From JABDKH01 sp963768565 (GTDB lineage Bacteria > Bacteroidota > Rhodothermia > Rhodothermales > JABDKH01), in NCBI GenBank assembly GCA_963768565.1, contig CAVYIO010000038.1, positions 124,001-188,000 of the forward strand: 64,000 nt of DNA, in the 5' to 3' direction. A program made the translations under genes and the position numbers. Under the pieces are notes generated by a model. That model was given only the letters and a program-made list of their open reading frames with translations, had not been told where the DNA came from and did no database searches. Below, piece after piece: positions 16,938 through 24,777 of this stretch (position 1 is its first letter; each line of letters opens with the position of its first letter).

Positions 16938-19895
16938 TTACGAGACCAGTTCATCCTCTTCTTGCTCCTCTTCCTCGATCACTTCGGGCTCAGAGTCATC
17001 GTCGTCTACCCGGAGGTCTTCCAGCGAAAATTGCATTTCCTGCGTCTCGTCAACAATCTGACTTCGCTGAAGCTCTTGATTCAGCACCTGTCCCGTCGCG
17101 GAGTTCTCCGTGGCCAGTTGCTCGGGGGTGCCGGAGAACATGATTTGCCCGCCAGCCTCACCACCCGCGGGACCCAGATCCACGACATAATCTGCCACCT
17201 TCACCACGTCCATATTGTGTTCAATGACGAGCACGGTATTGCCCTTGTCGACAAGCGCCTGCAGAACGTGCAGCAAATTACGGATGTCTTCGAAGTGGAG
17301 ACCGGTGGTCGGCTCATCGAGGAGGTACAGCGTGCTGCCCGTGCCGGGCCGCGACAACTCCTTCGACAGTTTTACTCGCTGAGCCTCACCGCCCGAAAGC
17401 GTCGTAGCCTGCTGGCCCAGACGGATGTATCCAAGTCCGACGGCATTCAGGGTTCGGAGTCTTCGTTCGATTCGGGGGACATGCTTGAAGATCTCCAGCG
17501 CCTCGGAGACGGTCATGTCCAGCACATCGGCGATACTGCATCCCCGGTGTCGCACCTCCAGGGTCTCCGCGTTGTAACGCTTGCCCTTGCACGTCTCACA
17601 CTCGACGTAGACGTCAGGCAGGAAGTTCATTTCGAGCTTGATGATGCCGGCCCCGCGACACGTCTCACACCTGCCTCCTTTCACATTGAATGAGAACCGA
17701 CCCGGCTTGTACCCTCGTATCTGGGACTCCGGCTGCAGGGCAAACAGATCGCGAATGTTCGTGAAGAGTCCCGTGTACGTGGCGGGATTCGAGCGTGGCG
17801 TACGGCCGATCGGACTCTGATCAATGTCGATGACTTTATCGATGTACTCCGTTCCCTCGACGGACGCATGTGGGAGTGCGATCTCCTGCGATCGGTGATA
17901 AAGGTTCGCCAGAACCGGGTAAAGCGTTTGATTGACAAGTGTGGATTTTCCCGACCCGGAGACACCGGTAACCGCCACGAAAGTCCCGAGCGGAATCGAC
18001 AGCGCATCACCTTTCAGGTTGTGTCCGCGAGCGCCCTTCAGAACAAGACTGCGACCTGTACCTGCTCGGCGTTCCGCCGGCACACCGATTGTTCGCCGAC
18101 CTTTGAGATACGCCGTTGTCAAACTGACGGCTCCATTCTTTCGCAGAGGAAGCCGTCCCGGCTTTGACGACCCCATTACGTATCCGCCCAGCTCGCCCGC
18201 GCCGGGTCCAAGATCGACGACGTGATCCGCGACTTCGATCATCTCCCGGTCGTGCTCGACGACGAGGACCGAATTGCCGAGGTCGCGCAAGCGCTTCAGT
18301 GAATCGATGAGCTGGCTGTTGTCTGCCGGGTGAAGTCCGATGCTGGGTTCATCGAGGACGTAGAGCACACCGACGAGCTGGGTACCGATCTGGGTTGCGA
18401 GCCGAATGCGCTGACTCTCCCCACCCGACAGGGATCGGGCCGGCCGATCCAGGTTCAGATAACCGACACCCACGTTCAGCAAAAAATCCAGTCGTTCCGA
18501 GATCTCTTTCACGATCGGCCGTGCGATAACCGACTGACGCTTCTCCAGCTTTGCGTCGTCAAAGAAGGTCCTCAGCGTCTGGAGGTCCATCTCCACAAGC
18601 TCGGAGATGTTTTTTCCGCCAACCCGAAACGACAAACTTTCTTTTCGCAGTCGCCCGCCACCGCATTCGGGACACGGAAGTTGCTGCATGTACGACTCGG
18701 CCCACTTCCTTGACGATTGGGATGAAGTCTGTTCATACGTATGCCAGAGGTGACCGAAAACGCCGTTGAACCTGTGCTTGTACTGGACCTCTCGATCCTT
18801 GTAGCGGTAGACGATGTCAAACTGTTCATCACCCGCACCGCGAAGTATTACTTCCAGCTGCTCCGCGCTAAGCTGGCCGAGGGGTGTCCCGAAGTCAAAT
18901 GCGTACCGCTCCCCGACCGCGGTAAGCTGACTGAAGATCCACACGTCCCTTGGCTTGCCAAGCGGCGCAAGACCTCCATCCTGAATCGAGAGCGACGGGT
19001 CGGGAATCACCATCTGCTCCGAGAGCTCCCTCTTCGTTCCCAGTCCGTTGCAGTCCGGACAGGCCCCATACGGCGAATTGAAGGAGAACGTGTTCGGCGA
19101 AGGATCGTCGTAGGAGATTCCGTCTTCCGCAGAGAAAAGATGGCGACTGAACAGGCGGTCACCGTCGTCCGCGTCTCCGTTCACGACACTGGCGATCAAT
19201 GTGCCGCTACCCATTCCGAGTGCCGACTCTACCGACTGAGCGACGCGTGCCCTCACCCCTTCCTTGATGACGATGCGATCAACCACCACCTCAATGTTGT
19301 GGGTCTTGTAGCGATCCAGCTTCATTCCCTTCTTGATCTGCACCACCTCGCCATCGACGCGTACGCGCTCGAAGCCCTGCCCGGCGATCTGCTCGAACAG
19401 CTCGCGGTAGTGTCCCTTGCGACCGCGCACAACGGGTGCGAGAATCAAAACCCGCGAGCCCGATTTCAGGTCTCCAATGCCATCGATAATCTCGTCGTCC
19501 GACTGCCTCCGCATCGGCAGACCCGAGATCCACGAGTGGGCCGTCCCGGCCCTGGCAAAAAGAAGACGCAGAAAGTCGTAGATCTCCGTGACGGTGCCTA
19601 CGGTGGACCTCGGGTTTCGACTGACCGTCTTTTGTTCGATCGCAATTACAGGAGACAGGCCGTCGATATGGTCCACATCGGGCCGCTCCATCATTCCGAG
19701 AAACTGCCGTGCGTATGCACTGAGGCTTTCCATATAACGCCGCTGGCCTTCGGCGTATATCGTGTCGAACGCAAGGCTTGACTTGCCGGAACCCGAGAGG
19801 CCTGTAATCACGACGAGCTTATTCCGCGGGATGTCGAGATCGATATCCTTCAGATTGTGCTCGCGGGCACCTCGAATGATGATCCGGTCGTGCAT
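16938..19895 (-). CDS. uvrA: Excinuclease ABC subunit A
   Basis: The DNA-damage recognition ATPase of nucleotide excision repair, about 985 residues from ATG 19895 (MHDRIIIRGAREHNLKDIDL); a more distant in-frame ATG would add 38 residues unlike UvrA. Both ABC cassettes are complete: Walker A GLSGSGKSSLAFDT and GVSGSGKSTLVNQT, signatures LSGGESQRIRLA and LSGGEAQRVKLS. The C-terminal zinc finger is intact (CETCRGAG ... CETCKGKR). In the first zinc-finger region only the second CxxC pair (GACPDCNGLG) is present. The C-terminus is a long acidic tail ending in Glu-rich sequence. It is divergent from the esterase at 20013. Confidence 0.97.
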   Translation of the reverse strand: MHDRIIIRGAREHNLKDIDLDIPRNKLVVITGLSGSGKSSLAFDTIYAEGQRRYMESLSAYARQFLGMMERPDVDHIDGLSPVIAIEQKTVSRNPRSTVGTVTEIYDFLRLLFARAGTAHSWISGLPMRRQSDDEIIDGIGDLKSGSRVLILAPVVRGRKGHYRELFEQIAGQGFERVRVDGEVVQIKKGMKLDRYKTHNIEVVVDRIVIKEGVRARVAQSVESALGMGSGTLIASVVNGDADDGDRLFSRHLFSAEDGISYDDPSPNTFSFNSPYGACPDCNGLGTKRELSEQMVIPDPSLSIQDGGLAPLGKPRDVWIFSQLTAVGERYAFDFGTPLGQLSAEQLEVILRGAGDEQFDIVYRYKDREVQYKHRFNGVFGHLWHTYEQTSSQSSRKWAESYMQQLPCPECGGGRLRKESLSFRVGGKNISELVEMDLQTLRTFFDDAKLEKRQSVIARPIVKEISERLDFLLNVGVGYLNLDRPARSLSGGESQRIRLATQIGTQLVGVLYVLDEPSIGLHPADNSQLIDSLKRLRDLGNSVLVVEHDREMIEVADHVVDLGPGAGELGGYVMGSSKPGRLPLRKNGAVSLTTAYLKGRRTIGVPAERRAGTGRSLVLKGARGHNLKGDALSIPLGTFVAVTGVSGSGKSTLVNQTLYPVLANLYHRSQEIALPHASVEGTEYIDKVIDIDQSPIGRTPRSNPATYTGLFTNIRDLFALQPESQIRGYKPGRFSFNVKGGRCETCRGAGIIKLEMNFLPDVYVECETCKGKRYNAETLEVRHRGCSIADVLDMTVSEALEIFKHVPRIERRLRTLNAVGLGYIRLGQQATTLSGGEAQRVKLSKELSRPGTGSTLYLLDEPTTGLHFEDIRNLLHVLQALVDKGNTVLVIEHNMDVVKVADYVVDLGPAGGEAGGQIMFSGTPEQLATENSATGQVLNQELQRSQIVDETQEMQFSLEDLRVDDDDSEPEVIEEEEQEEDELVS

Positions 19896-20012
19896 CAGGC
19901 GTGGTCTGTTCGGGCTTGGGGCGGGGACGGAATATCTTGTGTCGAACCGGACCACATAGTCTTCGTTCCTAGATGTGGCCGGCAAACATCCGAGAGCAAA
20001 GGTCGACACAGC

Positions 20013-21173
20013 ATGAGCCTGAATAATCCACGCGGTCTTCTAGTCGCACTCGTGATCGTCGCGGCCGCTTGCGGCCCCGCTCGAGATCCGAGACTGACAA
20101 TCATCGTCAGGACTCCGTCCGGTGTTCCGTTCGGCGACACCGTATACGTTGCCGGCAATACCGATTTGTTGCGCTCGTGGCGGCCCGACGGAATGGCGCT
20201 GTCCGCGGAGGACTCGACTACCTGGAAAGCGGTTCTGCCACTTGAGCGCAATTCAACAATTGAATTCAAGATCACGCGCGGTGAATGGATCACGGAGGCG
20301 GTACTGCAAGATGGGTCGGTCCCCGTCAACCATGCGATCACATTGACCGGTGACACCACCGTAGTCATCAATGTGTTCGGGTGGAAAGATGCATCCGGCG
20401 CTGTGCAAGGACAGATAACCGGAGATGTTGAGTATCTGCGAGAGCTCGTAGGCGACGGAATCCCAACACGGGATGCGATCGTCTGGTTGCCGCCCGGTTA
20501 CAAGAGCGACGTTTCGAGGCGGTATCCCGTGCTGTACATGCATGATGGTCAGAATATTGTTGACCCCCTGACTTCGTACACCGGCGTCGACTGGCAAGTC
20601 GACGAGCACATCGACTCCCTGAGCAGCCTCGGTGAGATGGAGGCCGTTATCGTTGTGGGTGTGTACAACACACCGGCGAGGTCTGAAGAGTACGACGCGA
20701 CCGATGCCGGACTCGCGTACCTCGACTTCCTGGTGAATACCCTGAAGCCGAAGATCGACGCAGCGTACCGAACGCGTCCCGAGAGAGAACACACCGGAAT
20801 CATGGGCGCTTCGATGGGTGGCACAATCTCCTTTCTCGCGCTGTGGCACTATCCGCACATTTTCTCGAAAGCGGCATGCCTGTCGCCCTACTTCTCCAAT
20901 ACTCTTCCACGAAAGGTCGAGAACCGCGCGGACTGGGATTTGACCGGTCTGTCGCTCTACATCGACAACGGTGACGACCAGCTCGATTCACGGCTGCAGA
21001 CTGGCATTGACAGGATGCTTCCGGTACTTCGCCAGCGCGGGTTTCGAGACAACGAGAACCTTATGTGGATCAAGGCTGCCGGCGCTCAACATAACGAGCG
21101 CTACTGGGCTCGCCGTGTCTGGCGGCCGCTCCTCTTCATGTTTGGAGAAGAGAGGCAGGGCGTCAAGCGTTAG
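20013..21173 (+). CDS. Secreted lipoprotein esterase (esterase D-type alpha/beta hydrolase) with N-terminal starch-binding-like domain
   Basis: The 386-residue protein starts with a lipoprotein signal (LLVALVIVAAAC) and a roughly 100-residue beta-sandwich resembling CBM20/E-set modules (TPSGVPFGDTVYVAGNTDLL, RSWRPDGMALSAEDSTTWKA). The remainder is a putative esterase fold: YPVLYMHDGQNIVDP (oxyanion region), the nucleophile elbow GASMGG, the acid in YIDNGDDQ and a likely catalytic His in AGAQHNERYW. Relatives include feruloyl esterase, enterochelin esterase and IroE-like enzymes. It may process carbohydrate esters outside the cell, but substrate is inference. Its stop overlaps that of the convergent Rad52-like gene by 4 bp. 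Confidence 0.85.
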   Translation: MSLNNPRGLLVALVIVAAACGPARDPRLTIIVRTPSGVPFGDTVYVAGNTDLLRSWRPDGMALSAEDSTTWKAVLPLERNSTIEFKITRGEWITEAVLQDGSVPVNHAITLTGDTTVVINVFGWKDASGAVQGQITGDVEYLRELVGDGIPTRDAIVWLPPGYKSDVSRRYPVLYMHDGQNIVDPLTSYTGVDWQVDEHIDSLSSLGEMEAVIVVGVYNTPARSEEYDATDAGLAYLDFLVNTLKPKIDAAYRTRPEREHTGIMGASMGGTISFLALWHYPHIFSKAACLSPYFSNTLPRKVENRADWDLTGLSLYIDNGDDQLDSRLQTGIDRMLPVLRQRGFRDNENLMWIKAAGAQHNERYWARRVWRPLLFMFGEERQGVKR

Positions 21174-21715
21174 CCGCACGTGCAACGGGTCGCACATGGG
21201 TTGGTCGAGGCGTGCTTCCGCGTGCCCCGGCTTCCATTGGGACGAAGTGATGGTGTTTCGCTGTCATCTCCGGAGTATGCCGGATGAAATGACGGAGGCA
21301 TGCTCGGGTGCTGAAGGAATCGACCCTTCTCGTCGAGTGACACCCACTGCGCGGGCAACCGATACAGGTAGCGCCCGATGCCCCACTGGACCGCCGCCCT
21401 CCGCATGCTGCTGGTCAGGCCACCCTTTACCGCCTCGATATCTGTGTTGCTTGCTCCGTCCCACTTGGTGATCCACTGCTCTCCAACGCGGATTGAGAGT
21501 CCGCAAAGCACTCCACCGTCGGGACCCTCTTTGAACTGATTGCACCAGTTCTCCGGACCGCATACAAGATCCAGACGATCCATGATCGCGCGATTGGTGA
21601 TGTACGGCACGGCCATCGCGCGACGCCGGTCCTTCGTGTATTTGACCGGCTTCCAGTCGACGTCGGCGTTTGAGAAGTAGTGCTGCAGCCGCCTCAGGTT
21701 CGTTGTGTTTGTCAT
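21170..21715 (-). CDS. Rad52/DdrA-like single-strand annealing DNA repair protein
   Basis: The 181-residue product from ATG 21715 matches the Rad52/Rad22 domain as seen in bacterial DdrA-like proteins: VPYITNRAIMDRLDLVCGPE, NWCNQFKEGPDGGVLCGLSI, WITKWDGASNTDIEAVKGGL and SSMRRAAVQWGIGRYLYRLP. These proteins bind single-stranded DNA ends and promote strand annealing. The C-terminal 35 residues are polar and look disordered. An ORF extends upstream to 21919, but the family homology begins exactly at the ATG I chose. A perfect palindrome lies 57 bp upstream of this start, suggesting regulated expression. Confidence 0.85.
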   Translation of the reverse strand: MTNTTNLRRLQHYFSNADVDWKPVKYTKDRRRAMAVPYITNRAIMDRLDLVCGPENWCNQFKEGPDGGVLCGLSIRVGEQWITKWDGASNTDIEAVKGGLTSSMRRAAVQWGIGRYLYRLPAQWVSLDEKGRFLQHPSMPPSFHPAYSGDDSETPSLRPNGSRGTRKHASTNPCATRCTCG

Positions 21716-21772
21716 GGCGCCAACCCGTCTTCGATTATTATGATGCTTGCGTGTCTCGAATATCCGACTGCG

Positions 21773-21794
21773 GTGTGACAGCATAATGTCACAC
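21773..21794. promoter_or_regulatory. Perfect palindrome upstream of the Rad52-like gene, candidate operator
   Basis: GTGTGACA (21773-21780), a 6-nt spacer GCATAA, then TGTCACAC (21787-21794): two perfect 8-bp arms. It is 57 bp from the Rad52-like start (minus) and 124 bp from the NfeD-like start (plus). A closely similar site occurs at 24658-24677 with the same arm core and the same half-spacer TAA. Confidence 0.65.
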
Positions 21795-21918
21795 CCGTGT
21801 GGGTCTTTCCCCGATAGCACGCGGGGGTTGTTATGCCACCAACTTTTGTCTAAGATCGACGTAGTCTGAAAGGGCCTCTCGCCGGCCAGATCATCCTCAT
21901 TCCGGAACGGCGCAATCA

Positions 21919-22563
21919 ATGGATACCGTATACCTCGTCAGCCTTATCGTCGGAGGCTTCTTCGTGCTGCTGTCCATCTTTGGTGGAGGAGAGACGGATA
22001 CGGACGTCGATGCGGACTCAGACTTTGATTTCGATGCGGATTCTGACTTCGATCTCGAGGTCGATCACGACTTCGATTTCGACGCAGATCATGACTTCGA
22101 TCTCGACGCAGACCATGACCTTGACATCGACGGCGACATTGGAAGCGGACCGGGCCTCGTGGACCTGTTCTCCGTGCGGGCGCTCTTTCTCTTCGCGGCG
22201 TTCTTCGGCCTGACGGGAACGCTGCTGACATGGATGGATGCATCGGTCGTCTGGACGTTGGTCGCATCCATCATGACGGGACTTGCGATAGGGCTAGGCG
22301 GCAACTGGGTCATCAAGACGTTCGGATACCGTACCGTGTCGAGTACCCAGACGGCCCGTGATATCCGCGGTACGACCGGGCAGGTCCTCATACCGTTTGA
22401 GGGTGGCGAAAAGGGCAAGATCACATTGATCTCCAAGGGCAAGCGGCTGCAACTCGTGGCGAGGTCGTTCGACGACGAGAGCCTGTCCACATTCGAACCA
22501 GGAGAAGAGGTTGTCGTCGTTCGGATGGCGGGGGCTGTGGCTGAGGTCGTCAAGCCGAATTGA
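21919..22563 (+). CDS. NfeD-like membrane protein with an extended Asp-rich loop
   Basis: The 214-residue protein has a transmembrane helix at the start (VYLVSLIVGGFFVLLSIFGG), then about 50 residues of which roughly half are aspartate in an alternating D-x pattern (25-76), two further membrane helices (LFSVRALFLFAAFFGLTGTL; VVWTLVASIMTGLAIGLGGN) and a C-terminal OB-fold of NfeD type (TGQVLIPFEGGEKGKITLIS ... FEPGEEVVVVRM). NfeD proteins partner with SPFH/flotillin proteins, and a flotillin gene follows 42 bp downstream. The Asp-rich insert is unusual and could bind divalent cations. Confidence 0.85.
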   Translation: MDTVYLVSLIVGGFFVLLSIFGGGETDTDVDADSDFDFDADSDFDLEVDHDFDFDADHDFDLDADHDLDIDGDIGSGPGLVDLFSVRALFLFAAFFGLTGTLLTWMDASVVWTLVASIMTGLAIGLGGNWVIKTFGYRTVSSTQTARDIRGTTGQVLIPFEGGEKGKITLISKGKRLQLVARSFDDESLSTFEPGEEVVVVRMAGAVAEVVKPN

Positions 22564-22605
22564 CGACTGCATCTCATCTTTGAAAAAAAGAACAGGCTAT
22601 AAATC

Positions 22606-23859
22606 ATGGAAGTCCTTGTAGTCCCCATTGTCCTGATTCTGGGAATACTGGCGGTACTCGGAATCATTCGGGCAAATCTGAAAATCTGTCCACCGAACGA
22701 GGTCCTCATTTTCAGCGGTCGGAGAAGGCTTCTGGGAGACGGGTCTGAGGTCGGCTATCGCGTCATTCAGGGTGGTCGGGGCTTCCGAATCCCGATCATT
22801 GAAAAGGTGGATCGACTGATGCTCAATACGATTCCGATCGACCTTACCGTCATGAATTCGTATAGCAAGGGTGGAATTCCGTTGACGGTGCGGGCGATCG
22901 CGAACGTAAAGATCGCATCGAACGAGGCTGAGTTGAACAACGCTGTGGAAAGACTGCTGGGAAAGTCACTCGACGAGATCTCTACAATCGCCAAGGAGAC
23001 GCTGGAGGGTAACCTTCGTGGCGTCGTGGCGTCGCTTACGCCTGAGGAGGTCAATGAGGATCGGCTCAAATTCGCCAAGGTCCTCCTCGAGGAAGCCGAC
23101 AACGATCTCAGCGCGCTCGGCCTTCAGCTCGACACACTGAAGATCCAGAGCGTTGAGGACGATCGGGGATATCTGGATGCGATCGGCCGGCAGAGCACGG
23201 CGTACATCATTTCACAGGCCGAGATCGTTGAAGCCGAAAAGCGGGAAGCGGCCAAACTGGCGGAAGCGAGTGCCGATAAGTCTATCGTCGAGGCGGAGAA
23301 TGAGGTTCGGATCATCCGTGCCCAGCTCGGGGCCAAGGCGGAGGCCGAGGAGGCCAAGATCTCGGTGGCCGCCCAGGTGGCCGAGGCAAAGGCCAAGCAG
23401 GAGTTGGCAGAGGAAGAGATCATGCTCGCGGAGAAGGAGCAGCGAGCCAGCGTAATCGTGGCTGCCGAGGCACAACGACAGGCAAAGGAAGAGATTGCGA
23501 TCGGTGACGCCGCACGTATTCTGGAGGACGGCAAGGCGGAGGTGGCAGTACTGAAGCAGAAACTTGAGTTGTGGGTCGATGCGGGCCAGGATGCGGAGCG
23601 CCTCTTCCTGATTCAGATGCTGCCGGACATTCTCAAGCAGGTGGTCAAGACCGTCGACAACCTGACGATCGACAAGATCACAGTCGTCGACAGCGGCCAG
23701 GGAGCCCCGGGAACGGGAGTGCCAGCTGTTTTCAGTCAGATCGCAGGTGCTACGCCGGCATTACTCGAAAGTCTGAAAGCGTCCACCGGCGTTGACATTG
23801 CGGGCATGCTGCAGCGCGCTGGTGACCTCAGACTTCCGGATCAGGAGGCAGACGACTAG
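22606..23859 (+). CDS. Flotillin-like SPFH/band 7 protein
   Basis: A 417-residue protein with one N-terminal membrane segment (VLVVPIVLILGILAVLGII), an SPFH domain (CPPNEVLIFSGRR; IPIIEKVDRLMLNTIPIDLT; GGIPLTVRAIANVKIAS) and a long Ala/Glu/Lys-rich coiled coil (about 200-310) typical of flotillins. Flotillins scaffold membrane microdomains and work with NfeD-like OB-fold proteins, whose gene is immediately upstream. The start lies behind an A-rich stretch with no Shine-Dalgarno. Nothing recognisable is seen in 23860-24060 downstream. Confidence 0.92.
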   Translation: MEVLVVPIVLILGILAVLGIIRANLKICPPNEVLIFSGRRRLLGDGSEVGYRVIQGGRGFRIPIIEKVDRLMLNTIPIDLTVMNSYSKGGIPLTVRAIANVKIASNEAELNNAVERLLGKSLDEISTIAKETLEGNLRGVVASLTPEEVNEDRLKFAKVLLEEADNDLSALGLQLDTLKIQSVEDDRGYLDAIGRQSTAYIISQAEIVEAEKREAAKLAEASADKSIVEAENEVRIIRAQLGAKAEAEEAKISVAAQVAEAKAKQELAEEEIMLAEKEQRASVIVAAEAQRQAKEEIAIGDAARILEDGKAEVAVLKQKLELWVDAGQDAERLFLIQMLPDILKQVVKTVDNLTIDKITVVDSGQGAPGTGVPAVFSQIAGATPALLESLKASTGVDIAGMLQRAGDLRLPDQEADD

Positions 23860-24060
23860 AGAAGAGACGCCGGCCAACCAGCTTCGACACTTCCACTTCT
23901 ACTGCGTGATCGTAAAGACGAGTCGCCTTGACGATATCTCGTCGTCTCGGAACTCGTCCGGCAACTCCTGAATGATTTCTTTCAGGCGCGATCAATAGGC
24001 CAGGGCCCGTATCACACCTCCAAGTTCCGTCCGCGGTATCTCCACACCATGCCGCAACGA

Positions 24061-24603
24061 TCAGGCCGCGCGCGCGGCACGTCCCACGGCACCGAAGTGG
24101 GTAACCTCCCCGTCCCATGGGAATGCCGACGGATCCGGCAACGCTACGCGTGTAACATGGACCCGACTTCGGGAGCCGGAGGGTGCCGGGGTTCGCAAAT
24201 AACCTGGTTCCATCCTCGAAAGCGCCGCTGCGACACCGTCGGGATCCGTAAGAGCATCGAAGGCGGATAGACAATAAACGCGGTTCATTTCCAGCCCGGC
24301 GAGGATCCATGGTTGCCGCTGCAGTCGACCGGTATCCAGTGCATCGCATATGACACCGAACGTGCCGCGAGAACCCGCAATCGCAAGATCTACCGTTATG
24401 CCCCCGACCAACTCGGCGGTCGGCCCCCTGGAGATCGTGACCCCGCGACAGGCCACCGGCTTCAGCGCGGCCGCCAGTTCGTCGCCCGGACAGACACCCG
24501 GAGATAGTGTTTGACTCTCGACCTCCCGGCCGATACTCGTTGTGCGAGAGGCCTCGACGTCCGTTTGTCGTTCATTGTATGTGTACATCGCCGTGCGCTC
24601 CAT
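24061..24603 (-). CDS. Unknown protein behind a Rad52-type palindrome
   Basis: A 180-residue protein I do not recognise. It has no signal peptide, no membrane segment and no P-loop. The middle (LAAALKPVACRGVTISRGPT; AELVGGITVDLAIAGSRGTF; QPWILAGLEMNRVYCLSAFD) looks like alternating strands and helices. Met6 is an alternative start. The clue is its control region: a palindrome nearly identical to that of the Rad52-like gene sits 54 bp upstream. A place in a DNA-damage regulon is therefore plausible, but this is inference only. After its stop the same frame contains further stops, so a longer protein is not supported. Confidence 0.6.
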   Translation of the reverse strand: MERTAMYTYNERQTDVEASRTTSIGREVESQTLSPGVCPGDELAAALKPVACRGVTISRGPTAELVGGITVDLAIAGSRGTFGVICDALDTGRLQRQPWILAGLEMNRVYCLSAFDALTDPDGVAAALSRMEPGYLRTPAPSGSRSRVHVTRVALPDPSAFPWDGEVTHFGAVGRAARAA

Positions 24604-24657
24604 GAGAAATCATGCTTGTGATATCTACCGTCACTCAATCACAAGTTCGATCACTGA

Positions 24658-24677
24658 TATGACAACCTAATGTCATA
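24658..24677. promoter_or_regulatory. Second copy of the palindromic candidate operator
   Basis: TATGACA (24658-24664), spacer ACCTAA, TGTCATA (24671-24677): perfect 7-bp arms. With the site at 21773 it shares TGACA-N3-TAA-TGTCA. It lies 54 bp from the unknown minus-strand gene (24603) and 100 bp from the plus-strand propeller/barrel gene (24778). Confidence 0.6.
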
Positions 24678-24777
24678 CCCTTTTCGCGGGTTTTCAGACG
24701 TGCTCCACGGCATATACTATCCGGCAAACCTCGCGACGGCCTCGTCGTATATCTCGACCCACTTCAGACTACCGCGC

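Noticed and set aside
21777..21790. Crp-type site TGTGA-N6-TCACA in the palindrome
   Set aside because: The TGTGA and TCACA halves are 10 bp apart rather than 6, so the standard Crp spacing is not met.
23860..24060. Possible continuation of the orphan gene past its stop (a short stretch reading LKEIIQELPDEFRDDEISSR)
   Set aside because: It is in the same frame but separated by two stop codons, with no start codon nearby; a single shift does not join it.
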